A stretch of DNA of 33,587 bases from Tepidisphaera sp. Its GTDB lineage: Bacteria > Planctomycetota > Phycisphaerae > Phycisphaerales > UBA1924. The notes below the pieces were generated by a model, which saw only the letters and a program-made list of their open reading frames with translations, was not told the origin of the DNA and ran no database searches. This document shows positions 19,802 to 27,676 of the stretch, piece by piece. The position numbers and the translations under genes were made by a program. The stretch is taken from NCBI GenBank assembly GCA_016124375.1, contig WGNV01000015.1, positions 1 to 33,587 of the forward strand, written 5' to 3'. The stretch's first letter is position 1. Each line of letters starts with the position of its first letter.

Positions 19802-20026
19802 ATGATCGACGATTTACCCGACATCACCAACGCCGAGCGCGCCCGACGCTTCGAGGAGGCGCTCACCCGCTACAACAACGAGTGGGACACCACCAGCAAC
19901 CTGATCGACCTGCTCGCCGACGCGCGCCACTAGTGCGACCAGCACGACCAGTGCTACGGCGACCTGGACCGCATCGCCTACGACCACTACCTCGCGGAAC
20001 TGTGGGAAGAACGGAGGGCGTCATGA
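19802..20026 (+). pseudogene. Small protein gene with an in-frame amber codon
   Basis: ATG at 19802 follows GAAAGG and encodes 43 residues to a TAG at 19931-19933. The same frame continues for 30 codons (CDQHDQCYGDLDRIAYDHYL and on) and ends at a TGA overlapping the ATG of the methyltransferase gene. Reading Trp at the TAG, a one-base change from TGG, gives a continuous 74-residue protein. The conserved-looking tail and the coupled stop suggest the full frame was functional recently. It is either a nonsense mutation or a suppressed codon. The family is not recognised. Confidence 0.65.
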
Positions 20027-20760
20027 TGCTCGCCGTCAACCCGTTCTACGCCGCCCGGCGGGTGGTCCGACCTGTCGCGGCGCACGTACCCACCGGCATC
20101 ACCAAGCGCGTCATCGGCAATGCGACGCTTTACCGCGCCGACTGCTTCGACGTGCTGCCGACTCTCTCCCGCATCGGCGCCGTCGTCACCGATCCGCCGT
20201 ATGGCATCGGCTTCAGGTATCGCACGTACGACGATGCCCCCGAGAAGTACGACAGTCTCATGCGACGGCTCGTGCCGCAACTGGTCCGCATCACCGGCGA
20301 CGGTCCGTGCTTTGTCTGGCAGAGCCCGCTCAAGGCGGAACTGTGGCACAGATACTTTCCCACCGGCTACCGCATCATCGCCGCGTGCAAGCTGCTCTCT
20401 CCGCAGCACGCGCGCCAGCTGTGTCTGAGCTGGGACCCTGTCATCTTCTGGAGCGGCTGTTCCCTGCTCAAGGACGAACTGCCGCGCGATTGGCACGTCT
20501 CCAACCTTCAGCCGTGGGACGGCTACCGTGGCGAGAACCCTGTTCCCTGCCCTCGCCCGCTTGCCCAGGTCCGCTACTTCTGTGACAGCATCCGAGCCGA
20601 TTCCATTCTCGACCCGTTCATGGGCAGCGGCACCACCGGTGTCGCCACGATTCTTGCCGGCAAGCGTTTCGTCGGCATCGAGCGCGACCCCGTGTACTTC
20701 GAGTACGCCTGCAAGCGCATCGAGGCCGCCTGGATCGAGCAGCGTCATGCAGCCCGCTAA
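20023..20760 (+). CDS. Site-specific DNA methyltransferase (N4/N6)
   Basis: A 245-residue adenine-N6 or cytosine-N4 methyltransferase. The catalytic motif DPPYG is at about 60-64 and the S-adenosylmethionine motif DPFMGSGTT at about 204-212. The order, catalytic before cofactor motif, is that of beta-class enzymes. The ATG overlaps the TGA of the preceding gene. No restriction endonuclease gene is adjacent, so it is an orphan. It may protect the element from host restriction or regulate genes. It overlaps the next gene by 14 bases. Confidence 0.9.
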   Translation: MMLAVNPFYAARRVVRPVAAHVPTGITKRVIGNATLYRADCFDVLPTLSRIGAVVTDPPYGIGFRYRTYDDAPEKYDSLMRRLVPQLVRITGDGPCFVWQSPLKAELWHRYFPTGYRIIAACKLLSPQHARQLCLSWDPVIFWSGCSLLKDELPRDWHVSNLQPWDGYRGENPVPCPRPLAQVRYFCDSIRADSILDPFMGSGTTGVATILAGKRFVGIERDPVYFEYACKRIEAAWIEQRHAAR

Positions 20761-21091
20761 GCCCAATGACTGCGGCGTGCTGGAGCCCGCCGGCCGCGAG
20801 GTAGTCGCTTCCCGCGGGCGAGCGTTCGCCGCCGTCAACATCGCCCTGTGCGAGGACGGACTCTACCGCTACGGCGTGGACCTGATGTACGCCACCGGCG
20901 GATTCGGCTTTCCCATCCACGCCGACGAGCCGGGCTACTCCAGCCTGGACGCCGCCCGCACCGCCGCCCTGGAACGGCTGCTCCGCGCGTGGCACACCCC
21001 CTTCCCGTCCGACCCAGAGAGCGTCCGCGCTGAACTTGCCGACATGCGCCAGCAGATCGAGGCCCGCCTGCGCCAGCCGAGCCTGTTCTGA
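20747..21091 (+). CDS. Hypothetical protein downstream of the methyltransferase
   Basis: A 114-residue protein whose ATG lies inside the methyltransferase 3' end. It contains a GFGFPIHADEPGYSSLDAAR segment and a C-terminal helical stretch ending RQPSLF. It has no membrane segment. Similar short proteins follow DNA methyltransferases on mobilisable elements, but I cannot name a function. Confidence 0.75.
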   Translation: MQPAKPNDCGVLEPAGREVVASRGRAFAAVNIALCEDGLYRYGVDLMYATGGFGFPIHADEPGYSSLDAARTAALERLLRAWHTPFPSDPESVRAELADMRQQIEARLRQPSLF

Positions 21092-21128
21092 GGGAAGTTT
21101 CCGATTTACACCGGCGACGAATTGAGGC

Positions 21129-21380
21129 ATGCTTGAGATGAACAGCACGAGCAGCACCATGCACCCTTCCGCCGACCACTCCGGCATTTTCGCTCTTCCC
21201 GTCGAGGAACGCATCGACCTGGCGCAGCGATTGTGGGACAGCGTGCGCGACGAGATCGACGCCCTGCCCCTGACTGCCGCCCAACGCGCCGAGATCGAGC
21301 GCCGCGTCGCTGAGATCGACGCGGGCGCCGTCCACTGCGAGCCGTTCGACGCATTGATGAAACGACTCCTGGCGGAATGA
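21129..21380 (+). CDS. Antitoxin of a ParE-type pair (addiction-module component)
   Basis: An 83-residue protein with the LPVEERIDLAQRLWDSV and LTAAQRAEIERRVAEID segments typical of the short addiction-module component family paired with RelE/ParE toxins. An alternative start, ATG at 21138, removes three residues. The ATG of the toxin overlaps its stop. The protein would bind the toxin and repress the promoter; no operator is evident. Confidence 0.88.
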   Translation: MLEMNSTSSTMHPSADHSGIFALPVEERIDLAQRLWDSVRDEIDALPLTAAQRAEIERRVAEIDAGAVHCEPFDALMKRLLAE

Positions 21381-21691
21381 CGCTCCCCGTATCCGTCGCG
21401 CCGGCCGCCGCCTTCGACATCGCCGATGCGACCACCGCGTATGAAGCCACTCGCCCCGGCCTGGGCCGCGAGTTCCTTCATGAACTGCGCCGGGCGCGTT
21501 TGCAGATCGAGCGGTTTCCCGCAGGCTCTCAGCAGGTGCTGCCCGGCGTGCGGCGCTGCCTGATCCGCCGATTTCCCTTCGGCGTCTTCTACCGCGCCTT
21601 CCCCGACCGCATCGAGATCGTCGCCATCCTGCCGACCCAGGCCGATCCCTTCCGGCTGGCCGTGCGGGCTGAAGCCGCGCGTTCGCAGTAG
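21377..21691 (+). CDS. RelE/ParE-superfamily toxin
   Basis: A 104-residue toxin. It has the helical AAAFDIADATTAYEATRPGL start, a REFLHEL helix, and the beta strands CLIRRFPFGVFYRAF and IEIVAILPTQADP that mark the ParE group. The ATG overlaps the antitoxin stop. ParE toxins usually poison gyrase; RelE toxins cleave mRNA. The target is not predictable here. The pair would stabilise the element against loss. Confidence 0.88.
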   Translation: MTLPVSVAPAAAFDIADATTAYEATRPGLGREFLHELRRARLQIERFPAGSQQVLPGVRRCLIRRFPFGVFYRAFPDRIEIVAILPTQADPFRLAVRAEAARSQ

Positions 21692-21832
21692 AGCCGCAAC
21701 CCCGGATGCACGGTCCGCGCCAGGCGGGGCATCGCCTGTCACGTCCCATGCCCTTGAAATCCAAAGCAGAATGAACCCTCCGGCTCGGAGCCTTACCGGC
21801 AGATGGTGAGTGCCGAGCGGACGGCCGTTCGC

Positions 21833-22066
21833 GTCGGGTTCCGGCCCTTGCGAGAACCCGACGGCGACGGCCTTAGACGGCAGAATCCGCCCGCCTGTTC
21901 AATCAGTCAGATGACTGGCTTACCGGCTGCGCGCGGATAAACCCCGATGCCTGATTTGTTGTCAGACGTCTCCCCTAAGCGGTGCTTAGGCCGTCTTTCA
22001 CCGTGAAAGCCATCCGGCCAGCATGACAGCAAGATTGCAAGCCAGCCATCCCGTGGGCTTGCTGTC
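21833..22066. repeat. Cluster of inverted repeats upstream of parA (candidate centromere or origin)
   Basis: Five dyads lie in a 234-base stretch without a gene: GTCGGGTTC/GAACCCGAC (21833-21862), CAGTCA/TGACTG (21904-21917), CCTAAGC/GCTTAGG (21974-21990), CTTTCA/TGAAAG (21995-22009) and GACAGCAAG/CTTGCTGTC (22025-22066). The first 140 bases after the toxin gene hold nothing I recognise. Confidence 0.6.
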
Positions 22067-22238
22067 CGGCATGATTGCAGTCATGCAAGACAGCAGGATG
22101 GAGAGCAAGGCATCCAGCAGGACAGTCGGCTGATGAGCCAGCTTGCCATCCCGCCAGCATGAAAGCATGATGACAGGTCAGCATGTCGGCAACACATTGT
22201 GCTTGCCAGACAACATGCAAACGTGCTAGCTATCTGGC
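22067..22238 (+). repeat. Short direct repeats before parA
   Basis: AT-richer sequence with recurring CAGCATG, GCATGA and GACAGCAGGA/CAGCAGGACAG units at irregular spacing runs up to the parA start. It looks like an iteron or parS-type array. The parA ATG has no clear ribosome site. Confidence 0.5.
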
Positions 22239-22919
22239 ATGACCATCATCGCCGTAGCGAACTCCAAGGGCGGCGTCGGCAAATCGACGCTCGCCGTCCA
22301 CCTGGCGGCCTGGCTTGACAAGCAGGGCCACCGCGTGACGCTCGCCGACTGCGACACGCAGCAATCCTCATCGCAGTGGATTCGCGAGGCGGCGCCGCAG
22401 GTCAAGGCGTTGTGCCTGCGCGACCCCGATGACATCATCAACGACCTGCCGATGCTCGCCCAAGACACCGACTTCGTGGTGGCCGACGGGCCGGGAAGTC
22501 TGGCCGAGACGAGCAGGGCGCTGCTGCTCGTGGCGGATTCCGCCATCGTGCCGTGCAAAGCATCCATGCTGGAAATCCGCGCCCTGGACGCGGCCACCAA
22601 GGTGCTGCGCCAGGCACAGAAGATCCGTTCCGGCATGCCGCGGGCCACGATCGTCCTCAGCATGGTCGGCAAGAACTACCGTCTCACCCAGGACATGCAC
22701 GAAGCGGCGGCGCTGCTCAAGCTGCCGATCGCCCGCACGTTCATGACGCTCCGCCAGATATACGCCGACGCGCCAGGACAGGCCGCCGTGGTGTGGAAGC
22801 TGGGCTCACGGGCGAGGGAGGCGGCGGCCGAAGTTGACCGCCTGTTCCACGAACTGCTGCCCGAGGCGGTCGGCGGCATCCGCAGTGACGCGATGCGCCG
22901 TCAGCCGGCGGTTTCGTAG
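22239..22919 (+). CDS. parA: ParA-family partition ATPase
   Basis: A 226-residue ParA of the short (type Ib) kind without an N-terminal DNA-binding domain. The deviant Walker A motif KGGVGKST (10-17) and a DxD-type segment (LADCDTQQS) are present; the third region is FVVADGPGSLAE. The protein would form a nucleoid-bound gradient that segregates the element. It is followed 12 bases later by a small RHH-like gene, the usual partner. Confidence 0.93.
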   Translation: MTIIAVANSKGGVGKSTLAVHLAAWLDKQGHRVTLADCDTQQSSSQWIREAAPQVKALCLRDPDDIINDLPMLAQDTDFVVADGPGSLAETSRALLLVADSAIVPCKASMLEIRALDAATKVLRQAQKIRSGMPRATIVLSMVGKNYRLTQDMHEAAALLKLPIARTFMTLRQIYADAPGQAAVVWKLGSRAREAAAEVDRLFHELLPEAVGGIRSDAMRRQPAVS

Positions 22920-22931
22920 GGGAGGGGACGC

Positions 22932-23228
22932 ATGGCCGAACGCCGCTCACTCACCGATGGACTGAAGGCGACGCCGGCCGTCGATCCGGCCGTGGCCAGG
23001 GAGTTCATCCACTCCGGCAAGCCCGCCGTCGTCCGCCCGGCCCAGGAACCGGCAGCGCCGGCGCTCAGCCGCGCGCCGCTCAGCACACGCATCCGCGCCG
23101 ACTTCGCCGCCGCGCTCAAGCGCGCTTCGCTAGAAAGGCAGTTGAAGGGCGTCGAGCCCCACACGCTCCAGGACATCCTAGAAGAGGCCATCGAGCCGTG
23201 GCTGCGCTCGAACGGTTACCTGTCCTGA
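22932..23228 (+). CDS. Small partition partner with RHH-like C-terminus
   Basis: A 98-residue protein with GGGAGGGG before its ATG. The N-terminus is Pro/Ala-rich and probably disordered. The C-terminal ~48 residues (LSTRIRADFAAALKRASLER, then a HTLQDILEEAIEPWL helix) fit a ribbon-helix-helix fold. With a type Ib ParA, such a protein binds the centromere. It overlaps the convergent initiator gene by 13 bases. Confidence 0.78.
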   Translation: MAERRSLTDGLKATPAVDPAVAREFIHSGKPAVVRPAQEPAAPALSRAPLSTRIRADFAAALKRASLERQLKGVEPHTLQDILEEAIEPWLRSNGYLS

Positions 23229-23848
23229 TCGCCGCCCCCGTCATCGCCGGCGGGAGGCGAGGGGAGGGCGGGGACCTCCTGGAGCGGCAACTCCGGCTGT
23301 CGCGACGGGTCCTTGAGGTGATACGAACGGACGAACGCCAGCCGGTCCCCGTTGAACATGAAGCGGATGTTGACGAAGAACACGCCGTCGCTCGGACTGC
23401 GGAAGAGGAACTCCTTTTCGAGGAGCTCCCGCACGCCACGCTGGTAGGTGCGGTCGCTGATGCCGTGATCGCGCGCGAGGTACTGGTTGAGCTTGATTTC
23501 GTCGGAGCCCGGATTTGCGCGCATCTCGTGGTAAACCAGCTCAAATACCTGCATCCCCGTCTTGGACAGGTCGGCAGCCTGCTTGATACCGTCGAGGAAG
23601 AGCTTGACGAAACGGGTGGAGTCCACTTCCTCTTCCCACCAGAAGCCCATCCCGCCGATGCCCTTGAGTTCTCCGGTGCTGTTATCGACGATGACGGAGC
23701 CCTTGCCGCCGGGCACATGGAAGCGCTTCGTCCGCGTCGCCATGCCACTGGCGACCGGAACGCTCGGGTTCGTCCGATAGACCGGGAATCCCCGCTTCGT
23801 GCTGATCTGGTTTTCGGCGAGTGCCGCTGTCTGTCGCTCATCCGTCAT
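23216..23848 (-). CDS. RepL-like replication initiator
   Basis: A 210-residue protein. The middle contains a winged-helix pattern (KLNQYLARDHGISDRTYQRG, then RELLEKEFLFRS) followed by GVFFVNIRFMFNGDR, which resembles the RepL-family signature of a short strand and a MFNG-type turn. The C-terminus is Pro-rich. It may replicate the excised circular form. The match is from memory of the family pattern and moderate in strength. The stop overlaps the RHH gene convergently. Confidence 0.7.
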   Translation of the reverse strand: MTDERQTAALAENQISTKRGFPVYRTNPSVPVASGMATRTKRFHVPGGKGSVIVDNSTGELKGIGGMGFWWEEEVDSTRFVKLFLDGIKQAADLSKTGMQVFELVYHEMRANPGSDEIKLNQYLARDHGISDRTYQRGVRELLEKEFLFRSPSDGVFFVNIRFMFNGDRLAFVRSYHLKDPSRQPELPLQEVPALPSPPAGDDGGGDQDR

Positions 23849-24367
23849 TTTCTGCCTCCGAAGTTGTCACAAGACAGACAGCACACTGGCACACAACCGA
23901 CAAACGCGCAAGCGCTTTCTGACGGTGCAACGACCGATCCTGTCGGCCGGGCGACAGATCGTGACGGTTCGGCTTCTGGAATTTCAACAGCTTAGACCCG
24001 TCGCTCTTTCTTATACTGAATACACGCGCAAGCGTCCCGCCGCCGGAGCGCGCCCCCAAAGCGCTGGCGACGGCGGCGGCCTACAACCTTACTTGAAGAG
24101 CGGTTTCCAGCAGGCTGGACAGAAGTCTGACACATGTTCCCAATCCCGAACCGCTTCGAACGGGAGAGGGTGGATTGCATTCAGGAAAGAAGGGCAAGGC
24201 AGACGGTTCGAGAGAACGCCGTAGAACGTGTTTGAAGGCCTTGAGGTTACCCAGGCCCATCCGGATCGGTTTCGCTGTTGTGGCAGCCGTTTCCTGAACG
24301 ATTCCGACGCACCCGCAATCACTAATAGCATCTACCACTTGAAGGTCGAATACGCGGGACGAGGGCA
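23849..24367. other. Gene-free region with hairpin and repeat, possible replication origin
   Basis: This 519-base stretch lies upstream of the RepL-like gene. CTGTCG (23940-23945) pairs with CGACAG (23952-23957). CGCGCAAGCG appears twice, near 23905 and near 24027. Frames in it look like shadows. It could hold the initiator's binding sites; nothing else is recognisable. Confidence 0.4.
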
Positions 24368-24793
24368 CTACTTCTTGTCCAAATGGAGGTTCCTGGTCGC
24401 GTCCTTCGCCGCTTCACGGGCGGCTCGCTCCGCGGCTTGCTTCTCCGCGTTCTTGAATTCCTGACTCCCTCTGAATCTCTCTTCCGCCCTCTTGGTCGCC
24501 GCTTCGTCCATGCACGACTTGATGCCCGCGATCCCAAGCAGGAGAACGACAACAGACACGATGGTCAACACGCCGACGAGGAACTCCCTGCCGAACCCGC
24601 GAGTCGGCTTGGTCAGCTGAAACGATTTGTCACCCGTGGAGCCGGAAGTCTCGCCTTTGTCGTTCACAGCCTGGACGCCCGGTGCGCCCTTCTGGGTTTT
24701 CGTGGCGGTCGCAACGGGGCACCCGCAGTTGGGACATTGAGCGGCTCTCTCCGAAATCTCCCTGCTGCACTCCGGGCAAGCGATCAAGGCCAT
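24368..24793 (-). CDS. Zinc-ribbon single-pass membrane protein
   Basis: A 141-residue protein with GAGGAG 8 bases before the ATG. An N-terminal zinc ribbon (CPEC, then CPNCGCP) is followed by a linker, a transmembrane helix (about 73-92) and a charged Ala/Glu/Arg coiled-coil tail. The membrane and Zn-ribbon pairing is common in small stress or regulatory proteins of unknown role. It sits next to the frameshifted membrane gene, which probably formed an operon with it. Confidence 0.8.
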   Translation of the reverse strand: MALIACPECSREISERAAQCPNCGCPVATATKTQKGAPGVQAVNDKGETSGSTGDKSFQLTKPTRGFGREFLVGVLTIVSVVVLLLGIAGIKSCMDEAATKRAEERFRGSQEFKNAEKQAAERAAREAAKDATRNLHLDKK

Positions 24794-24840
24794 GGTCGTA
24801 ATCTCCTCGGTTCGACGTGCGCTCGTGCTCGTCCCACCAG

Positions 24841-25428
24841 CTACGCTCCGGTCGTCGCCGACGCCGTATTTGATGACCGACACCCAGTTCGTTGGACGAG
24901 TTCGCCGTAGGCGTCCTTGAGATCCTTGACGCTCAAGGCACTTGATCTTGAGAGCCCAGCCTCCCTTGAGTTCGATGGCAAGGCTGTTCGGATCGTGCGT
25001 CACTGTCTGAGCGAATGCCGGCGCCAGGAGCCGCATGCCGAGGCCGATCCGGCGAAGCGCAATGCTCTTGACTTCCGCGTAGCGGACACTCATCCGCTTA
25101 CCCGCGGACATAACGTACTCGAACCCATGCTCGTGCGCGACAGGCGGACGCGCCGCTGCCGCATGCCGAACACCAGCGCCGGGATGCCAAGCGGAAAGAA
25201 GATCGCCGCCATGAACAGCGCGAACTGAAACGGGGACCCGGACGGCTGGCGATCGAACGAGATTCCGATTCCCGCGAGCACCGGAACCGCCACGAGACAC
25301 GCACCGAGGATCATGAGGCCCGTGGTTGAGTCGAAGCCCACCTGGTAGGTCCGGGTGTGCGGCCCGAGTTCCTGCTCCGCGCCCTTCCCGCCGGTTTCGC
25401 TCGTCATCGCCTTTGCAATCGCGCTCAT
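24841..25428 (-). pseudogene. Membrane protein gene with two compensating frameshifts
   Basis: ATG at 25428 has GGAGG 8 bases upstream. The reading frame encodes MSAIAKAM and two hydrophobic helices, then stops at 25090. Coherent coding switches frame near 25120 (FEYVMSAGKRMSVRYAEVKS and on) and returns to the original frame near 24935 (SVKDLKDAYGELVQRTG), ending with TAG at 24841-24843. The combined ~195-residue protein looks like two membrane helices plus a PH-like domain. Sequencing error is an alternative explanation. Confidence 0.65.
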
Positions 25429-25531
25429 TGCACTGCCTCCAGTTCGCGTCGCAGCCATTGGGCACGGCCCTCCAAGGACCGGCTGCTGCTAAACTAGCAG
25501 CAGGGCGAGGGCAGTTTAGCCTGCTGCCGTT

Positions 25532-25762
25532 ATGGCAGCAAGGCCCCAGCACAAGACGGCCTATCGGAAAATGTGCGGGATGCTGCGCGCCATGCGTACA
25601 AAGGCCGAACTGACGCAGCGGGATCTGGCCCTGAGGCTCCGCATGCACAACACGATGGTCCACCGCTCCGAGATCGGCGATAGGCGCATCGACCCGGTGG
25701 AGTTTGCCGCGTGGTGCCGGGCATGCGATGTGGACCCGGGCGACGTGATCCGGCAGCTCTGA
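25532..25762 (+). CDS. Small XRE-type helix-turn-helix protein
   Basis: A 76-residue protein that is one XRE/Cro-type DNA-binding domain: ELTQRDLALRLRMHNTMVHR then a recognition-like RSEIGDRRIDPVEF. It is divergent from the membrane gene, and its ATG lacks a strong site. It may repress its own or the neighbouring promoter. AGCAG-rich repeats precede it (25485-25510). Confidence 0.8.
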   Translation: MAARPQHKTAYRKMCGMLRAMRTKAELTQRDLALRLRMHNTMVHRSEIGDRRIDPVEFAAWCRACDVDPGDVIRQL

Positions 25763-26227
25763 CCGAGCACGGATGCCTGTGCCACCCTCGACCGCGCCCA
25801 GCGCTTGATGCCAGCCCTTCCGTCATTGCGGCCGCACCCAGTGTCAGTTGGCGAGCTGCGCCTGGCACACGAATCAATCCCGTCCTTCCCGTTGCCCGGA
25901 ACCCACTCCGACCGGTAGCGTGTCAGTCGCTTTACCTTTTGTCGCATTCAGCTCAGTCGGGCCGTCGGCAACTGGCTTGATTCCGGCTTTCAGTCGCGCC
26001 GCTACGGCCGTCGCCGCGTTCGCTTCACGCCTCCAAGTCATGCACGCCTCACGCCGGACGCGGCTTCGCCGCCGTGCCGGTTCCGTCCGTCATTCGTCCT
26101 GCACCGCTTCACGGGACTCTCCGGCGTACCGCCGTCCTGCGCGCCGCTCGCTCCTTTGCCACCCGCGAGTGGCCCCTCGTGCCTTGCGAAGGGGCCGCAC
26201 ATCGCGGGTCCCGGCAGGGAGCAAACC
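25763..26227. other. Gene-free region upstream of ardC-like gene
   Basis: This 465-base stretch has only overlapping frames without ribosome sites or recognisable motifs. It probably includes the promoter of the antirestriction gene. I see no clear hairpin or repeat. Confidence 0.4.
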
Positions 26228-27043
26228 ATGAAAGCCGAACAAGCCAAGAAGATCGCCGACCAGGCCCTCGAACAACTCGCCGAAGCGCTCAAGAGCGGAC
26301 GCAGCGAGGAACTCACCCGCTACCTCGCCATGCTGGCGCGGTTCCACAAGTACAGCTTCGGGAACGTCATGCTGATCCTCTCGCAGATGCCCGACGCGAC
26401 CCACATCGCCGGCTTCAACACCTGGAAGCAGCTTGGGCGGTTCGTCAAGAAGGGCGAGAAGGGCATCGTCATCATCGCGCCCATGATGATCCGCAAGCAG
26501 GACGAGCAGGCGAAGGAGAGCGAGAAGCCGGAATCCATCCTGCGGTTCCGCTGCGTCTACGTCTTCGACGTGTCGCAGACCGACGGCCAACCGCTCCCCG
26601 AGCCTTCCACAGTCAACGGCGACCCGGGCCGGCACATCGACCGGCTCCGCAGCGTCATTGCAGAGCGCGGCATCGTGATCGACAACGATGACCTTCCGTT
26701 CGGCGCAGACGGCGTCTCACGCGGCGGCCGCATCAGCATCCGGGCCGGCCTTGCCCCGGCGCAAGAGTTCTCCGTGACCGTCCACGAGTTCGCCCACGAG
26801 CTGCTCCACCGCGGCGACGACCGCCCGGCCAGCAAGACCGTCCGCGAGACGGAAGCCGAAGCCGTCGCCTTCGTCGTCTGCCAGGCGATCGGCCTGGAGA
26901 ACGGCACATCCTCCAGCGACTACATCCAGCTCTACAACGGCGAGACCGAGACGCTCGCCGCGTCGCTCGATCGCATCCAGAAGACCGCCGCCGAGATCAT
27001 CGCGGCGCTCCACGCCCCCAACGAGCAGGCGCACGCCGCCTGA
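26228..27043 (+). CDS. ArdC-type antirestriction protein with zincin motif
   Basis: A 271-residue protein with AGGGAG before the ATG. The N-terminal part (LTRYLAMLARFHKYSFGNVM, then GFNTWKQLGRFVKKGEKG) is the ssDNA-binding ArdC N-domain. The C-terminal part has the zinc metalloprotease motif HEFAHELLH with a downstream Glu. ArdC proteins shield incoming plasmid DNA from host restriction, which fits a mobilisable element. A longer frame to 26156 has no site. Confidence 0.9.
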   Translation: MKAEQAKKIADQALEQLAEALKSGRSEELTRYLAMLARFHKYSFGNVMLILSQMPDATHIAGFNTWKQLGRFVKKGEKGIVIIAPMMIRKQDEQAKESEKPESILRFRCVYVFDVSQTDGQPLPEPSTVNGDPGRHIDRLRSVIAERGIVIDNDDLPFGADGVSRGGRISIRAGLAPAQEFSVTVHEFAHELLHRGDDRPASKTVRETEAEAVAFVVCQAIGLENGTSSSDYIQLYNGETETLAASLDRIQKTAAEIIAALHAPNEQAHAA

Positions 27044-27057
27044 CTCTTCACCGCGCC

Positions 27058-27075
27058 CCGGCGGGCGACCGCCGG
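27058..27075 (+). terminator. Hairpin after the antirestriction gene
   Basis: CCGGCGG (27058-27064) pairs with CCGCCGG (27069-27075), with a GCGA loop, and is followed by TTTCTTG. It could terminate the ardC-like transcript before the convergent Fic operon. Confidence 0.55.
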
Positions 27076-27118
27076 AGTGCTTTCTTGCTTTGTGAGGACG
27101 CGTAATCGCGAATGAGAT

Positions 27119-27676
27119 TCACTCTTGCGGCACGATGCCGAGCCACCCGCGCGGCACAAAGAACCCTTCCTCGAACAGCCGGTTCACCACGCTCCACAGG
27201 TCCGATGCGGGTTGACCGCGAACAAGCGTGCCCAACTCGAAGTGCTTAGTGAGACCATTCTCCGTGAAATTGGCACTTCCGATATATGCCGCTATGCCAT
27301 CAGCTAAGCAGAACTTGGCGTGAGAACCCATGACTTCGGAGTTCACGAGGTTAGGTCTTGGCTGCGATACCCTGACAGTCATTGGTAAACGCTGCGGCGA
27401 AAGCGCCGCCGTGTCCAGTTCTGTGATGCTGCCGCTCATACTCACCACGTCAATGAGCACGCCGCGGGCGCCAGCCGATCCCAATGCGAGCCCAAGCGGC
27501 CCCCTACAAATGCTCGCTAGTTGCAGGAAGGGAGAAGCGAGGATTACACGATTGCGGCTTTCGGCGATGAGCTCGACCAGCACGCCCAGCGTCGTCCGCA
27601 TCGCCGTTGGCACAAGGAGATCGCGAGGTAGCTCCTCCGGAACCGTCACAACGACTTCGACGCGGGGCTCCGTCAT
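27119..27676 (-). CDS. Phospholipase D-like protein (single HKD), DrmC-like
   Basis: A 185-residue PLD-superfamily protein. The HKD signature reads SHAKFCLADG with H119, K121 and D126, followed by IGSANFTENG. A single HKD implies an active-site dimer. DISARM DrmC and other defence proteins have this fold. The ATG overlaps the TGA of the GNAT-DUF1998 gene, so translation is coupled. Substrate (DNA, lipid or other) is not known. Confidence 0.85.
   Translation of the reverse strand: MTEPRVEVVVTVPEELPRDLLVPTAMRTTLGVLVELIAESRNRVILASPFLQLASICRGPLGLALGSAGARGVLIDVVSMSGSITELDTAALSPQRLPMTVRVSQPRPNLVNSEVMGSHAKFCLADGIAAYIGSANFTENGLTKHFELGTLVRGQPASDLWSVVNRLFEEGFFVPRGWLGIVPQE

Noticed and set aside
20023..20760. 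A restriction-modification system
   Set aside because: Only the methyltransferase is seen; neighbours show no endonuclease motif.
22067..22238. A CRISPR array
   Set aside because: The repeats are short, irregular and lack constant spacer length; no cas gene is present.
24368..25663. A single 431-codon minus-strand gene
   Set aside because: It merges the Zn-ribbon gene, which has its own start at 24793, with part of the frameshifted membrane gene and antisense of the XRE gene.
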